7,448 bases of DNA from CADAWZ01 sp045114665 (GCA_045114665.1 JBGUKW010000217.1:1-7448); one strand, 5' to 3'; shown: positions 1-6,143, counted from the first letter of the stretch. The notes: generated by a model not told the origin, from the letters alone. Made by a program: numbers and translations.

Positions 1-1
1 C

Positions 2-1393
2 TATCAAGAAAAAGTATATGACCCTGAAGGTAACGATCTTACAGCAATAAAAAACTCTGACAGAGGAATAATAATTGAACTCTTAAAAACAATGCATGGA
101 GTAACTGGTGCTGACTACAAAGACGACTACGAAAATTGTCAAGATTATATCATTTGTTCAAATAAAAAATATGAAGAATGTTATGCAGAAACTAAAGGAG
201 TATTTGACATAAAAACAGTAAAACTTCAAAATGTAAATGCTGATGAACTAAAATCAGAAACAGATAAAACTCCAGTAATAACTTTAAATAAATCAGTAAA
301 AACCGACAATTTTAATTTATTTACTCTAACAAGAGAAAAAAATGGAGATTTTACTGAAGATAAGACAAAATCTACCGATTTAATTTTTGGAACAAAAAAT
401 AGAGGAACTTCAGAACTAAATCTTTTAGAGACAAGATATTCAGAAAATTCAAACGAAAACAAAGAAGAAATAAACAGTCTGATTGCAAATCCAAATGCAG
501 TTACATTATACACAACAGGTGATTCTCTAATAAGTGGTAAATTGTCAGGAACAGGTCAAATATTATCAAATGGATACACCTATTTTAAAGCAGGTACACA
601 ATTAAATATTGATGATACTAACAATGCAAATAAAAAATTCACAAGTAAAATTGCTGTATATTCTAAAAAAGATATACAAATGGGAGTTCCAGAAGGAAAA
701 GAAAATTCAAATATATTAAAACAACAGATTAAAAATGTACTGGAAGATATATCAGAAAGTAATTACGAAACCTATAGTCCAAGTAGTATGGTTACTCATG
801 TCCTTTATTTTAATATAAAACAATCTGATCTTATGTCAGATAGTGCAAGGTATGGGGTTGACGAAAAATTACTTTCCCCAGCAACACCACCAGGGAGACC
901 CTCAGGAGGTTCTAACCATAATGGAAATTCATCTCATTCAAGTGTTAATCACTATATAACTCTTTCAGATTATATGACAAGATATTATGGTTTTAGTGAT
1001 AGAGAAAAGCAAGACTATATAAGTAACATTGTTCAAAGCAACATATATAAAAATAAAAATAATTATTACAAAATAGTTGGCAAAGATGATATAACTATTT
1101 TTGACTATCAAGCTCCATCAGGCTTTAGTGGAATAATTTATACTTGTGGAAATTTTAAAACAAATGCAATAAATTCTGATCTAACTGTAAATGGAATTAT
1201 AGTAGCCTATGGTGGAAATCCTGGAAAATCAGGTAGTGATGGAAGTCCTGGAAAATCAGGTGGTAATATCCTGTTAGATGGTTGTAAAAATTTTACACTT
1301 ACATATAATTCAACAGATATTGACAATATAAGAAGGCTCTGCTATGAAGCTTACCCAATAAATTTAACTTGTGTATATTACAATAGATTATAA
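2..1393 (+). CDS. C-terminal part of a large extracytoplasmic, possibly pilus-associated protein (5' truncated)
   Basis: The frame is open from the first complete codon of the window, with no stop before a Met at 92. The true start is therefore upstream and at least 463 residues are present. No family is recognised with confidence. Residues about 170-230 and 378-445 (numbering from the window edge) have short alternating hydrophobic strands and Gly/Asn turns, such as GKLSGTGQI and LTVNGIIVAYGG. This resembles the beta-helix-like C-terminal part of PilX-type or other surface proteins; that is an inference from style, not a confirmed match. The two beta-rich parts are separated by a Pro/Gly/Ser/His-rich linker (about residues 295-317). 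Residues about 404-421 form a short Gly-X-Y run, and several Cys (including one in each of the last two conserved-looking blocks) could form disulfides. The middle part is rich in Asn, Lys and Thr and has no transmembrane segment. An export signal, if any, would lie outside the window. The gene ends at a strong terminator. That it is a real gene is near certain; its role is open. Confidence 0.75.
   Translation, partial: YQEKVYDPEGNDLTAIKNSDRGIIIELLKTMHGVTGADYKDDYENCQDYIICSNKKYEECYAETKGVFDIKTVKLQNVNADELKSETDKTPVITLNKSVKTDNFNLFTLTREKNGDFTEDKTKSTDLIFGTKNRGTSELNLLETRYSENSNENKEEINSLIANPNAVTLYTTGDSLISGKLSGTGQILSNGYTYFKAGTQLNIDDTNNANKKFTSKIAVYSKKDIQMGVPEGKENSNILKQQIKNVLEDISESNYETYSPSSMVTHVLYFNIKQSDLMSDSARYGVDEKLLSPATPPGRPSGGSNHNGNSSHSSVNHYITLSDYMTRYYGFSDREKQDYISNIVQSNIYKNKNNYYKIVGKDDITIFDYQAPSGFSGIIYTCGNFKTNAINSDLTVNGIIVAYGGNPGKSGSDGSPGKSGGNILLDGCKNFTLTYNSTDIDNIRRLCYEAYPINLTCVYYNRL
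1219..1261 (+). repeat. Two copies of a 16-nt direct repeat encoding the collagen-like stretch
   Basis: TCCTGGAAAATCAGGT occurs exactly at 1219-1234 and again at 1246-1261, a 27-nt (9-codon) period. It encodes the Pro-Gly-Lys-Ser-Gly units of a run of about five Gly-X-Y triplets. The exact repeat suggests recent in-frame duplication. A change in copy number would keep the frame and only lengthen or shorten the Gly-rich loop. Confidence 0.8.
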
Positions 1394-1403
1394 TTATAAT
1401 TAT

Positions 1404-1442
1404 AAAAAAATGAGATTCGAAAAATTTCGAATCTCATTTTTT
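1404..1442. terminator. Bidirectional intrinsic terminator between the surface-protein gene and ssrA
   Basis: A perfect inverted repeat, TGAGATTCGAAA (1411-1422) and TTTCGAATCTCA (1425-1436), is flanked by seven A (1404-1410) and six T (1437-1442). The innermost A-T pair must open to form a loop of about four bases. It lies 10 nt after the stop of the + strand gene and about 22 nt beyond the tmRNA 3' end on the - strand. With U-runs in both directions, it can end both convergent transcripts. Confidence 0.9.
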
Positions 1443-1463
1443 ATTAGTTTAAAATTTATTTTA

Positions 1464-1813
1464 TGGAGGTGGCGGGAATCGAACCCGCGTCCGAAAAGAC
1501 CCACACAGTGATGTCTACGAATGTAGCCTACAATTTAAAATTTCGAATTTCAGAACTCCCATAGGCAGGATTTCCAATTTTCTATTCCTCTTTGTTTCCC
1601 CTCTGCTCCGAAGAAAACTAACATCAGGTAGTCTGTATTGTTTATGCCCAGTTTCTATCGACAGACACGGTAGAAGTGGACATTGGCTGACTAAGCAGCC
1701 AAAGCGTATTCGTAATTATTGTTGTTTATTTTTTTCCGCTCGTTTAGCGAGAGCACGGAACTCGATCCGCAACCAAAGCACGAATAACTCCCCGTCGAAA
1801 CCAGTACACCCCC
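1464..1813 (-). ncRNA. ssrA: tmRNA (transfer-messenger RNA), one-piece
   Basis: The RNA frees stalled ribosomes by trans-translation, acting first as alanyl-tRNA and then as a short mRNA that adds a degradation tag. On the - strand the 5' end reads GGGGGTGTACTGGTTTCGAC, with the near-universal GGTTTCGAC box. The 3' end has the T-arm GCGGGTTCGATTCCCGC (plus-strand 1472-1488) and then CACCTCC-A. The 5' GGGGGTG (1813-1807) pairs with CACCTCC (1471-1465) as a 7-bp acceptor stem. This includes a G3-U70 wobble, the alanyl-tRNA synthetase identity element, and the discriminator base is A at 1464. A tag frame ending in ALAA and a TAG stop lies in the middle. The discriminator is followed by TAA rather than CCA, so the CCA end must be added after transcription. 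About 350 nt is a normal length for a one-piece tmRNA. The flanks are a sigma70-type promoter and a terminator. SmpB is not in the window. Confidence 0.97.
1691..1723 (-). other. tmRNA proteolysis-tag reading frame, probable tag NNNYEYALAA
   Basis: Reading back from the TAG stop at 1693-1691, the codons are GCT GCT TTG GCT TAC GAA TAC AAT AAT AAC, giving a tag that ends in YALAA, the signal recognised by ClpXP-type proteases. The first codon is inferred. The segment just upstream reads AAAAATAAAC, similar in position and style to the A/U-rich element before known resume codons, which would make AAC at 1723-1721 the resume codon and the tag 10 residues long, like that of E. coli. A start at the nearby GCG (1739-1737) would reach a stop after seven codons, so it is rejected. 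The C-terminal residues are certain; the first residues are not. Confidence 0.6.
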
Positions 1814-1833
1814 AAATGTTATCTGGTGAAATC

Positions 1834-1862
1834 ATTATAACACCTATCTAAAAAAAAATCAA
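1834..1862 (-). promoter_or_regulatory. Promoter of ssrA
   Basis: On the - strand, TTGATT (1862-1857) and TATAAT (1839-1834) are separated by exactly 17 nt. TG sits one base before the -10 box, giving an extended -10 element. Transcription would start near 1827, leaving a leader of about 14 nt for RNase P to remove before the mature 5' end at 1813. This is a strong promoter, as expected for an abundant RNA. Confidence 0.75.
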
Positions 1863-1864
1863 GT

Positions 1865-1906
1865 AAAAAACTTCCAAAAAATATTACTTTTTGGAAGTTT
1901 TCTTTT
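1865..1906. terminator. Hairpin terminator of the nfeD-floA operon
   Basis: AAAACTTCCAAAAA (1867-1880) and TTTTTGGAAGTTTT (1888-1901) form a perfect 14-bp stem with a 7-nt loop. On the - strand the stem is followed by a T-run (A at 1870-1865), so it can end the operon about 50 nt after its last stop codon. It lies only a few bases before the -35 box of ssrA and so insulates that gene. TTTTCTTTTT follows on the + strand as well, so it may work both ways. Confidence 0.85.
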
Positions 1907-1952
1907 TACATTTTTGTCAAATTCTATATAAAATGTTTCAAATATAATATTT

Positions 1953-2528
1953 TTATCTAATTTTTTTTCTCTTACATCTTGGAAGTCTTATAATTTCAGA
2001 CATCAAAAAACTTCTTCTCAAATCATCTTTCGTCCAATGTTTTGGAATCAACTCACTTGTAGAAGAAACAGATGTAATCGCATGTGAACTATTATTTCCA
2101 TTAAAAACAGACTGTTGCTTTATAGCTTGAAGTTGATTTGCTTTTTCCTTTATTCGATTTTGCGAGTCATCCAAATCTTTTTCCGCCGAACGACTTCCTT
2201 TTATCTGTGATTGTAATAAAAAAGTATCATTGAACATATCTATAAGATGAGCAGGCAATTCAAGAGTAATTGAATCTCCCCTACACCCCAAATTATAAAT
2301 AGCCATACTAGTTAAATTTCTGACAAAATTTTCATTAGGAGGATTATTTACATCTGTCAAAACATTAACAATTCTCTGTCTCATTTCACTTGGAAGAGTA
2401 TTTAAATGAGTTTGACGCACTCTAGCAAGCAATTTCATTTCTTCATATTCTGGCAAAGAATGTAAATAATTAAAATAAATTTTTATAAATTGCTGAACAG
2501 GAGCAGAATCAAAATTTACTTTTGCCAT
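1953..2528 (-). CDS. Unrecognised 191-residue soluble protein, last gene of the flotillin operon
   Basis: No family is recognised. The protein has no signal peptide and no transmembrane segment, so it is probably cytoplasmic. Residues 1-110 look like a compact, mostly helical domain with many Leu/Met/Asn. Residues about 111-140 (SRSAEKDLDD onward) are charged and helical, perhaps a short coiled coil. Residues 141-160 are a Ser/Asn/Thr-rich linker. Residues 163-191 are a separate amphipathic block (HWTKDDLRRSFLMSEIIRLP) ending in the very basic CKRKKIR, which could contact nucleic acid or acidic lipid; this is inference. The start at 2528 is supported by GGAG at 2543-2540, inside the last codons of the upstream flotillin gene, and the two genes are only 6 nt apart, so translation is likely coupled. 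Being transcribed with nfeD and two floA genes suggests a membrane-microdomain-linked role, but nothing in the protein itself proves it. Confidence 0.8.
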   Translation of the reverse strand: MAKVNFDSAPVQQFIKIYFNYLHSLPEYEEMKLLARVRQTHLNTLPSEMRQRIVNVLTDVNNPPNENFVRNLTSMAIYNLGCRGDSITLELPAHLIDMFNDTFLLQSQIKGSRSAEKDLDDSQNRIKEKANQLQAIKQQSVFNGNNSSHAITSVSSTSELIPKHWTKDDLRRSFLMSEIIRLPRCKRKKIR

Positions 2529-2534
2529 ATTTTA

Positions 2535-3407
2535 TTACACTCCAGCTCTTAAAGCATTTGCAAGTGCAAGAGGAACTTCAGCTTCAGAAGCTATAACCTT
2601 TGCCTGCATCTCTATAACTTTTGCTTGCATTTCTTGTTCTTCAGCTATAGCTAAAGATTTTCTCTGTTCTGATTTAGCTTGTGCAATATTCTTATCTGCT
2701 TCTGCTTTTTGAATTTGAAGTTCTGAACCAATATTTTTGCCAACATCGACATCTGCAATATCAATAGAAAGAATTGTAAAAGCAGTTCCATTGTCAAGTC
2801 CCTTTGCTAAAACTGTATCTGAAATAAGCATTGGGGACTTCAAAACAGTCTTATGTGAATCTGCAGAACCAATAGTAGAACATATACCTTCTGCAACTCT
2901 TGCAATAACTGTAGCTTCACCAGCTCCACCGATAAGTTTATTTATATCAGCCTTTACAGTAATTCTTGCCATTGCCTTTATCTGAATACCATCTTTTGCA
3001 ACTCCACCGATAAGAGGAGTTTTTATAACTCTTGGATTAACACACATATTTACAGCATCAAGAACATCTCTTCCAGCCAAATCTATAGCACATGCTTTTT
3101 CGAAAGGAAGAGGAATTTTAGCCTGTTTAGCCTGAATAATAGCCTGTATGACTGTTTCAATATTTCCACCTGCCAAATAGTGAGATTCAAGCTCATTAGC
3201 TGTTACATGTAAGCCTGAATTTTTTGCAGATATAAGCTGATCAACTATGATATCTGCCTTAACTCCTCTAAATTGCATAAACATCAAATCCCAAAAACTG
3301 ACAGAGACATGGTTACTTCCTGCTTTAATAGCAGTAGAAAATGGAAATAAAGAAGCAATTATAACAAAGCCAATAAATATAACTGCACATATCAAAATTA
3401 TATTCAT
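2535..3407 (-). CDS. Second FloA-type flotillin paralogue with shortened C-terminus
   Basis: This is an SPFH/flotillin-like protein of the FloA (YqfA) family, a scaffold of functional membrane microdomains. One N-terminal hydrophobic anchor (residues 2-22) is followed by the SPFH-like core. Family landmarks include YLAGG (77-81), AGRDVLDAV (111-119), NPRV (124-127), GGAGEATVIARVAEGI (160-175) and SIDIADVDVGKNIG (214-227). An Ala/Glu/Lys/Gln-rich helix (about 229-277), the oligomerisation coiled coil, follows. By eye it matches the upstream copy at about 60% over the core, but the N-terminal 50 residues differ. It stops at ALANALRAGV, where the neighbour and typical FloA (about 330 residues) continue for roughly 35-40 more. 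AGGAG lies 13 nt before the start codon, a rather long spacing. It is third in the operon, 20 nt after the first floA and 6 nt before the next gene. The core looks intact, so it is likely functional, perhaps as a hetero-oligomer partner. Confidence 0.92.
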   Translation of the reverse strand: MNIILICAVIFIGFVIIASLFPFSTAIKAGSNHVSVSFWDLMFMQFRGVKADIIVDQLISAKNSGLHVTANELESHYLAGGNIETVIQAIIQAKQAKIPLPFEKACAIDLAGRDVLDAVNMCVNPRVIKTPLIGGVAKDGIQIKAMARITVKADINKLIGGAGEATVIARVAEGICSTIGSADSHKTVLKSPMLISDTVLAKGLDNGTAFTILSIDIADVDVGKNIGSELQIQKAEADKNIAQAKSEQRKSLAIAEEQEMQAKVIEMQAKVIASEAEVPLALANALRAGV

Positions 3408-3427
3408 AATTATCTAAAATCTCCTTT

Positions 3428-4417
3428 CTAAATATTAAACTGATCAGAATGAACACCAGACATAGATTCACGCATTTGAGTATCAGCCAATAAATTCTTG
3501 AGATTATAGTAATTCATCACAGAAATCCTACCTGTTTTTAAAGCTTCACTCATTGCAAGAGGAACTTCTGCTTGGGCTTCTACAACTTTTGCTTTCATCT
3601 GTTGAACATAAGCTTTCATTTCCTGTTCTCTTGCCATAGCTGCTGATTTTCTTGTTTCAGCTTTAGCTTGTGCAATTTCTTTATCTGCCTGTGCTTGATT
3701 AATTTGAAGTTCTGCACCAATATTTCTTCCAACATCTAAATCAGCTATATCTATTGATAAAATTTCAAATGCAGATGATTCATTAGATTCTCTCTCTAAA
3801 AATGCCTTTGAAATTATTTCAGGAGATTCCAAAACATCCTGATAATTTTCTGAAGAACCAATAGCAGTACAGATACCTTCTTGTACTCTTGCAAGAATGG
3901 TCTCTTCACCAGCTCCACCGACAAGACTTTTAATATTTGCTCTTACGGTAACACGACATTTTGCAATTATTTCAATACCATCTTGAGCCATAGCAGCAAT
4001 AGGTGGAGTTTCCAAAACTCTTGGGTTAACACTCATTCTAACAGCTTCAAGAACATCTCTTCCAGCTCTGTCTATAGTACAAGCATCATTAAAACTCAAA
4101 TTGATATTTGCTTTATCTGCAGAAATAAGAGCTCTTACAACAGGCATAACACGACCACCAGCAAGATAATATGAAGCCAATTCTTCAAATGTTATCGTCT
4201 CTTTTAAACTTGCCTTATGTGCCATAATAAGTGGATTTATAATAACATCTGGTGGAACATTTCTTAATCTAAGACCTATAAGCTCAGGCAAGCCTATTCC
4301 CCTAACTCCAGACAGTATAGCTGCAAACCACAATGGAACAGGAAAAATAACACCAAATAAGATAAAACAAACAATGAGACCAGCAACACATAAAAATATC
4401 CAACAATTAAAATCCAT
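3428..4417 (-). CDS. floA: FloA flotillin-like membrane scaffold protein
   Basis: The full-length FloA/YqfA family protein (329 residues; the Bacillus protein is about 330) organises membrane microdomains and oligomerises on the inner face of the membrane. The N-terminal hydrophobic hairpin or anchor covers residues about 5-36. The core carries LPELIGLRLRNVPP (43-56), YYLAGGRV (83-90), AGRDVLEAV (118-126), NPRVLETPPI (131-140), GGAGEETILARVQEGI (167-182) and SIDIADLDVGRNIGAELQ (221-238). A long Ala/Gln/Glu/Lys coiled coil (about 239-285) follows, then EVPLAMSEALKTG (284-296) and the typical tail NYYNLKNLLADTQMRESM (302-319). The start at 4417 has a GAGGGGGAT Shine-Dalgarno inside the end of nfeD, 3 nt after that gene's stop, so the two are probably translationally coupled. 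NfeD next to FloA is a widely conserved pairing. The odd feature is the second floA directly downstream. Confidence 0.96.
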   Translation of the reverse strand: MDFNCWIFLCVAGLIVCFILFGVIFPVPLWFAAILSGVRGIGLPELIGLRLRNVPPDVIINPLIMAHKASLKETITFEELASYYLAGGRVMPVVRALISADKANINLSFNDACTIDRAGRDVLEAVRMSVNPRVLETPPIAAMAQDGIEIIAKCRVTVRANIKSLVGGAGEETILARVQEGICTAIGSSENYQDVLESPEIISKAFLERESNESSAFEILSIDIADLDVGRNIGAELQINQAQADKEIAQAKAETRKSAAMAREQEMKAYVQQMKAKVVEAQAEVPLAMSEALKTGRISVMNYYNLKNLLADTQMRESMSGVHSDQFNI

Positions 4418-4420
4418 ATT

Positions 4421-5215
4421 CTATTTATCCCCCTCTATTATTTCTTTTACGACAATTCTATTGGCAGAAATGTCAATAATTTCAACTTTTTTATTGATAT
4501 CAATAAATGAATTTTTCTCAGCAACTACATCTGAAGTTACCTCATCATCAAAACCAACAACTATAAATTTAGCTTTTCCACCAGGTTTTAATCCTGTAGT
4601 TGTAGTTCCTACTAAACCAACTGATAATTCAGGCTGTGGATTTTCTTCTTCCACACTTCCATCTTTTGTATAAGTTTGCTCAGAAGAAATAGACCAACCA
4701 TTTATTTTTAATTTTGTTCCCATTGCTTTTACAACACCAAATGTAAAAGCAAAAACAAAAACAAAAACAAGGCAAGATAAAATAAGAGCTTCTTCCAAAT
4801 TGTTATTACAGAATCTCAAAATTCCAATAAACAACATTATTGTTCCAATAATTCCTGGTAATCCAAGACCTGGAATTAAAAATATCTCAATAATGACAAG
4901 AAGCAAGCCTAAAATAATAAGCCCAAGACCTAAAAAATCAAGTGAACCTGCCAAAAATTTAATTCCAAAAAAAGAACCAAGAGCAATAAAAGCTATAGTT
5001 CCTCCTATAAACTTTTTCTCTTCGATCATCATCTCTTTTAAAAGCCCTGTAAATCCAATAGCAAGTATCAATGCACTAATAAAAGGATTGCTTATAAAAT
5101 CAGAAGTTTGTTGAAGCAAAGAAGGTTCTCTTACATCTGCAAAAGCATATCCAAAAAACACCAAAGATATAAATAAGATTATACTAAAAAATCCAAATAT
5201 TTTTTTCAAAATCAT
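4421..5215 (-). CDS. nfeD: Short NfeD-family membrane protein (no protease domain)
   Basis: NfeD proteins are membrane partners of flotillin/stomatin-type proteins and are usually encoded next to them. Residues 1-26 are a signal peptide (hydrophobic core, AFA cleavage site). Membrane segments follow at about 44-60, 69-90, 94-112, 119-134 and 143-163, including the family signature EIFLIPGLGLPGIIG (110-124). Residues about 197-260 form the soluble OB-fold domain, with VGLVGTTTTGLKPGGKAKF and the closing VEIIDISANRIVVKEI. The long form of the family has an N-terminal ClpP-like serine protease domain; here the mature protein begins just where that domain would end, so this is the short form (264 residues). 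A charged linker (about 181-195) joins membrane and OB parts. The start is supported by AAAGGGTGAT directly before ATG. It is first in the operon and faces the ABC ATPase gene divergently. Confidence 0.93.
   Translation of the reverse strand: MILKKIFGFFSIILFISLVFFGYAFADVREPSLLQQTSDFISNPFISALILAIGFTGLLKEMMIEEKKFIGGTIAFIALGSFFGIKFLAGSLDFLGLGLIILGLLLVIIEIFLIPGLGLPGIIGTIMLFIGILRFCNNNLEEALILSCLVFVFVFAFTFGVVKAMGTKLKINGWSISSEQTYTKDGSVEEENPQPELSVGLVGTTTTGLKPGGKAKFIVVGFDDEVTSDVVAEKNSFIDINKKVEIIDISANRIVVKEIIEGDK
4750..4767 (-). repeat. Hexanucleotide tandem repeat inside nfeD
   Basis: Three perfect units of CAAAAA on the + strand (GTTTTT in the coding sense) encode alternating Val-Phe (residues 150-155) in the last membrane helix of NfeD. 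Slippage would add or remove two residues without a frameshift, so the repeat is not an on/off switch. Confidence 0.7.
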
Positions 5216-5264
5216 ATCACCCTTTCAATAAAATTTCTAATAAAATTCTATAATAGTAAAATAA

Positions 5265-5295
5265 AACCTTTAAAAAATTGACTTCTAAAAAGGTT
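5265..5295. repeat. Inverted repeat in the divergent nfeD / ABC-ATPase intergenic region (possible operator)
   Basis: AACCTTT at 5265-5271 and AAAGGTT at 5289-5295 are perfect 7-bp arms around a 17-nt spacer centred at 5280. The spacer contains TTGACT, a likely -35 box for the + strand gene. A dimeric regulator could bind here and affect both genes. No known binding-site consensus is recognised, and chance occurrence in such AT-rich DNA cannot be excluded. The rest of the 5216-5352 gap holds only AT-rich promoter-like sequence and the two ribosome binding sites. Confidence 0.3.
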
Positions 5296-5307
5296 ATTTT
5301 GAATAAT
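5278..5307 (+). promoter_or_regulatory. Candidate promoter of the ABC ATPase gene
   Basis: TTGACT (5278-5283) and AATAAT (5302-5307) are separated by 18 nt, each one mismatch from the sigma70 consensus. Transcription would begin near 5314, leaving GGAGG (5331-5335) well inside the leader. A perfect TATAAT at 5315-5320 is an alternative -10 box but has no good -35 box. Confidence 0.35.
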
Positions 5308-5352
5308 ATTTAATTATAATATATAATTTAGGAGGATAAAATAAAATACAAA

Positions 5353-6117
5353 ATGATTATAAAATGTGAAAACATATCTTATAAATATGATTCAAAAAAT
5401 GGAATAAATAATTTTTCAAGCGAATTTAAAAGTGGATATATATATGGATTAATTGGTGCAAGTGGTGCAGGCAAGTCAACATTGATAAAATTGATATCAG
5501 GAAATATAAAACCAAATAGTGGAATTATAAAAATAGATGACAAAGAAATAAATAAATTTACAAATAAAGAAAAAATTTCGCTTATTTCTTGGTTACCTCA
5601 GACCATATCATGTAATTTTGATTATACTTGTAAAGAAGCTGTCTTATTCGGACGATATGGATATTCAAATTTTCTTCCAAGTAAAGAAGATTATGAAATA
5701 TGTGATGAAATAATGAAAGAAATGAATATAAAACATCTTTCAGATCGTTTTTTATCAAATATATCTGGTGGAGAATTTCAAAGAGTTATGACAGCCCAAA
5801 CAATAGCACAAAAAGCAAAATGTGTAATATTAGATGAGCCAATTTCCCATCTCGATATAAAATGCCAAAGTGAAATAATGGAATATCTTCAAAAAAGAAA
5901 AAAAGAACATGACAACATAATTATAATATCAATACATGATTTGACCGTTGCCTCTTATTATTGTGATTATATAATTTTATTAAAAAATGGCAATAAAATA
6001 GCAGAAGGCTCTACAAAAGAACTAATAAATTACGAAAATATTTTAAATGGTTTCGAATTGAAAACAAATATTATTGACTATAATGGAGATAAATTCCCAA
6101 TAATTAAAAAAATTTGA
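5353..6117 (+). CDS. ABC transporter ATP-binding protein, FepC/BtuD-like (siderophore/haem/B12 uptake type)
   Basis: A complete 254-residue nucleotide-binding subunit that would power an importer from the cytoplasmic face. All ATPase motifs are present: Walker A GASGAGKST (35-43), Q-loop Gln83, signature ISGGEFQR (137-144), Walker B CVILDEP with catalytic Glu162 (157-163), D-loop SHLD (165-168) and H-loop His195. The VLFGRYGY stretch (97-104) after the Q-loop is typical of ATPases that pair with FecCD/BtuC-type permeases for iron-siderophore, haem or cobalamin uptake; the actual substrate cannot be read. No permease or substrate-binding protein lies within the window, so it is either an orphan ATPase or serves subunits encoded elsewhere. 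GGAGG (5331-5335) is 17 nt from the ATG, unusually far, but the protein start MIIKCENISYKYD is standard for the family and no in-frame ATG, GTG or TTG lies closer to it. Confidence 0.95.
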   Translation: MIIKCENISYKYDSKNGINNFSSEFKSGYIYGLIGASGAGKSTLIKLISGNIKPNSGIIKIDDKEINKFTNKEKISLISWLPQTISCNFDYTCKEAVLFGRYGYSNFLPSKEDYEICDEIMKEMNIKHLSDRFLSNISGGEFQRVMTAQTIAQKAKCVILDEPISHLDIKCQSEIMEYLQKRKKEHDNIIIISIHDLTVASYYCDYIILLKNGNKIAEGSTKELINYENILNGFELKTNIIDYNGDKFPIIKKI

Positions 6118-6143
6118 CAAAAAGACATTATTTGTAATATATT
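6114..6143 (+). promoter_or_regulatory. Promoter of the ion transporter gene
   Basis: A perfect TTGACA (6114-6119) overlaps the stop codon of the ABC ATPase gene. It is followed 18 nt later by TATATT (6138-6143), one base from consensus. Transcription would start near 6150, about 50 nt before the ATG. With no hairpin terminator in the 83-nt gap, readthrough from the ATPase gene is also possible. Confidence 0.55.

Noticed and set aside
226..513. Open frame on the - strand inside the surface-protein gene
   Set aside because: It is a mirror of an AT-rich coding frame, with no ribosome binding site and a composition of mostly Phe/Ser/Val from reversed Lys/Glu/Asn codons.
1737..1739. GCG as the tmRNA resume codon
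   Set aside because: Reading from it gives only seven codons before a stop and misses the YALAA ending, which is plainly present in another frame.
4750..4767. Tandem hexanucleotide as a phase-variation switch in nfeD
   Set aside because: The unit is six bases, so slippage keeps the reading frame and only alters the length of a membrane helix.
2737..5114. Several + strand open frames opposite the flotillin operon (2737-2985, 3881-4174, 4374-4673, 4800-5114)
   Set aside because: All lie within well-supported - strand genes and show no independent coding signal.
5250..5280. Possible nfeD operon promoter on the - strand with TATTAT at 5255-5250
   Set aside because: No acceptable -35 box lies at the right distance, and the region is too AT-rich for the -10 match alone to be convincing. 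A promoter must exist in this gap but cannot be placed.
5299..5327. TTGAAT and TATAAT with ideal 17-nt spacing upstream of the ABC ATPase
   Set aside because: Transcription would start near 5334, inside or after GGAGG (5331-5335), removing the ribosome binding site from the message.
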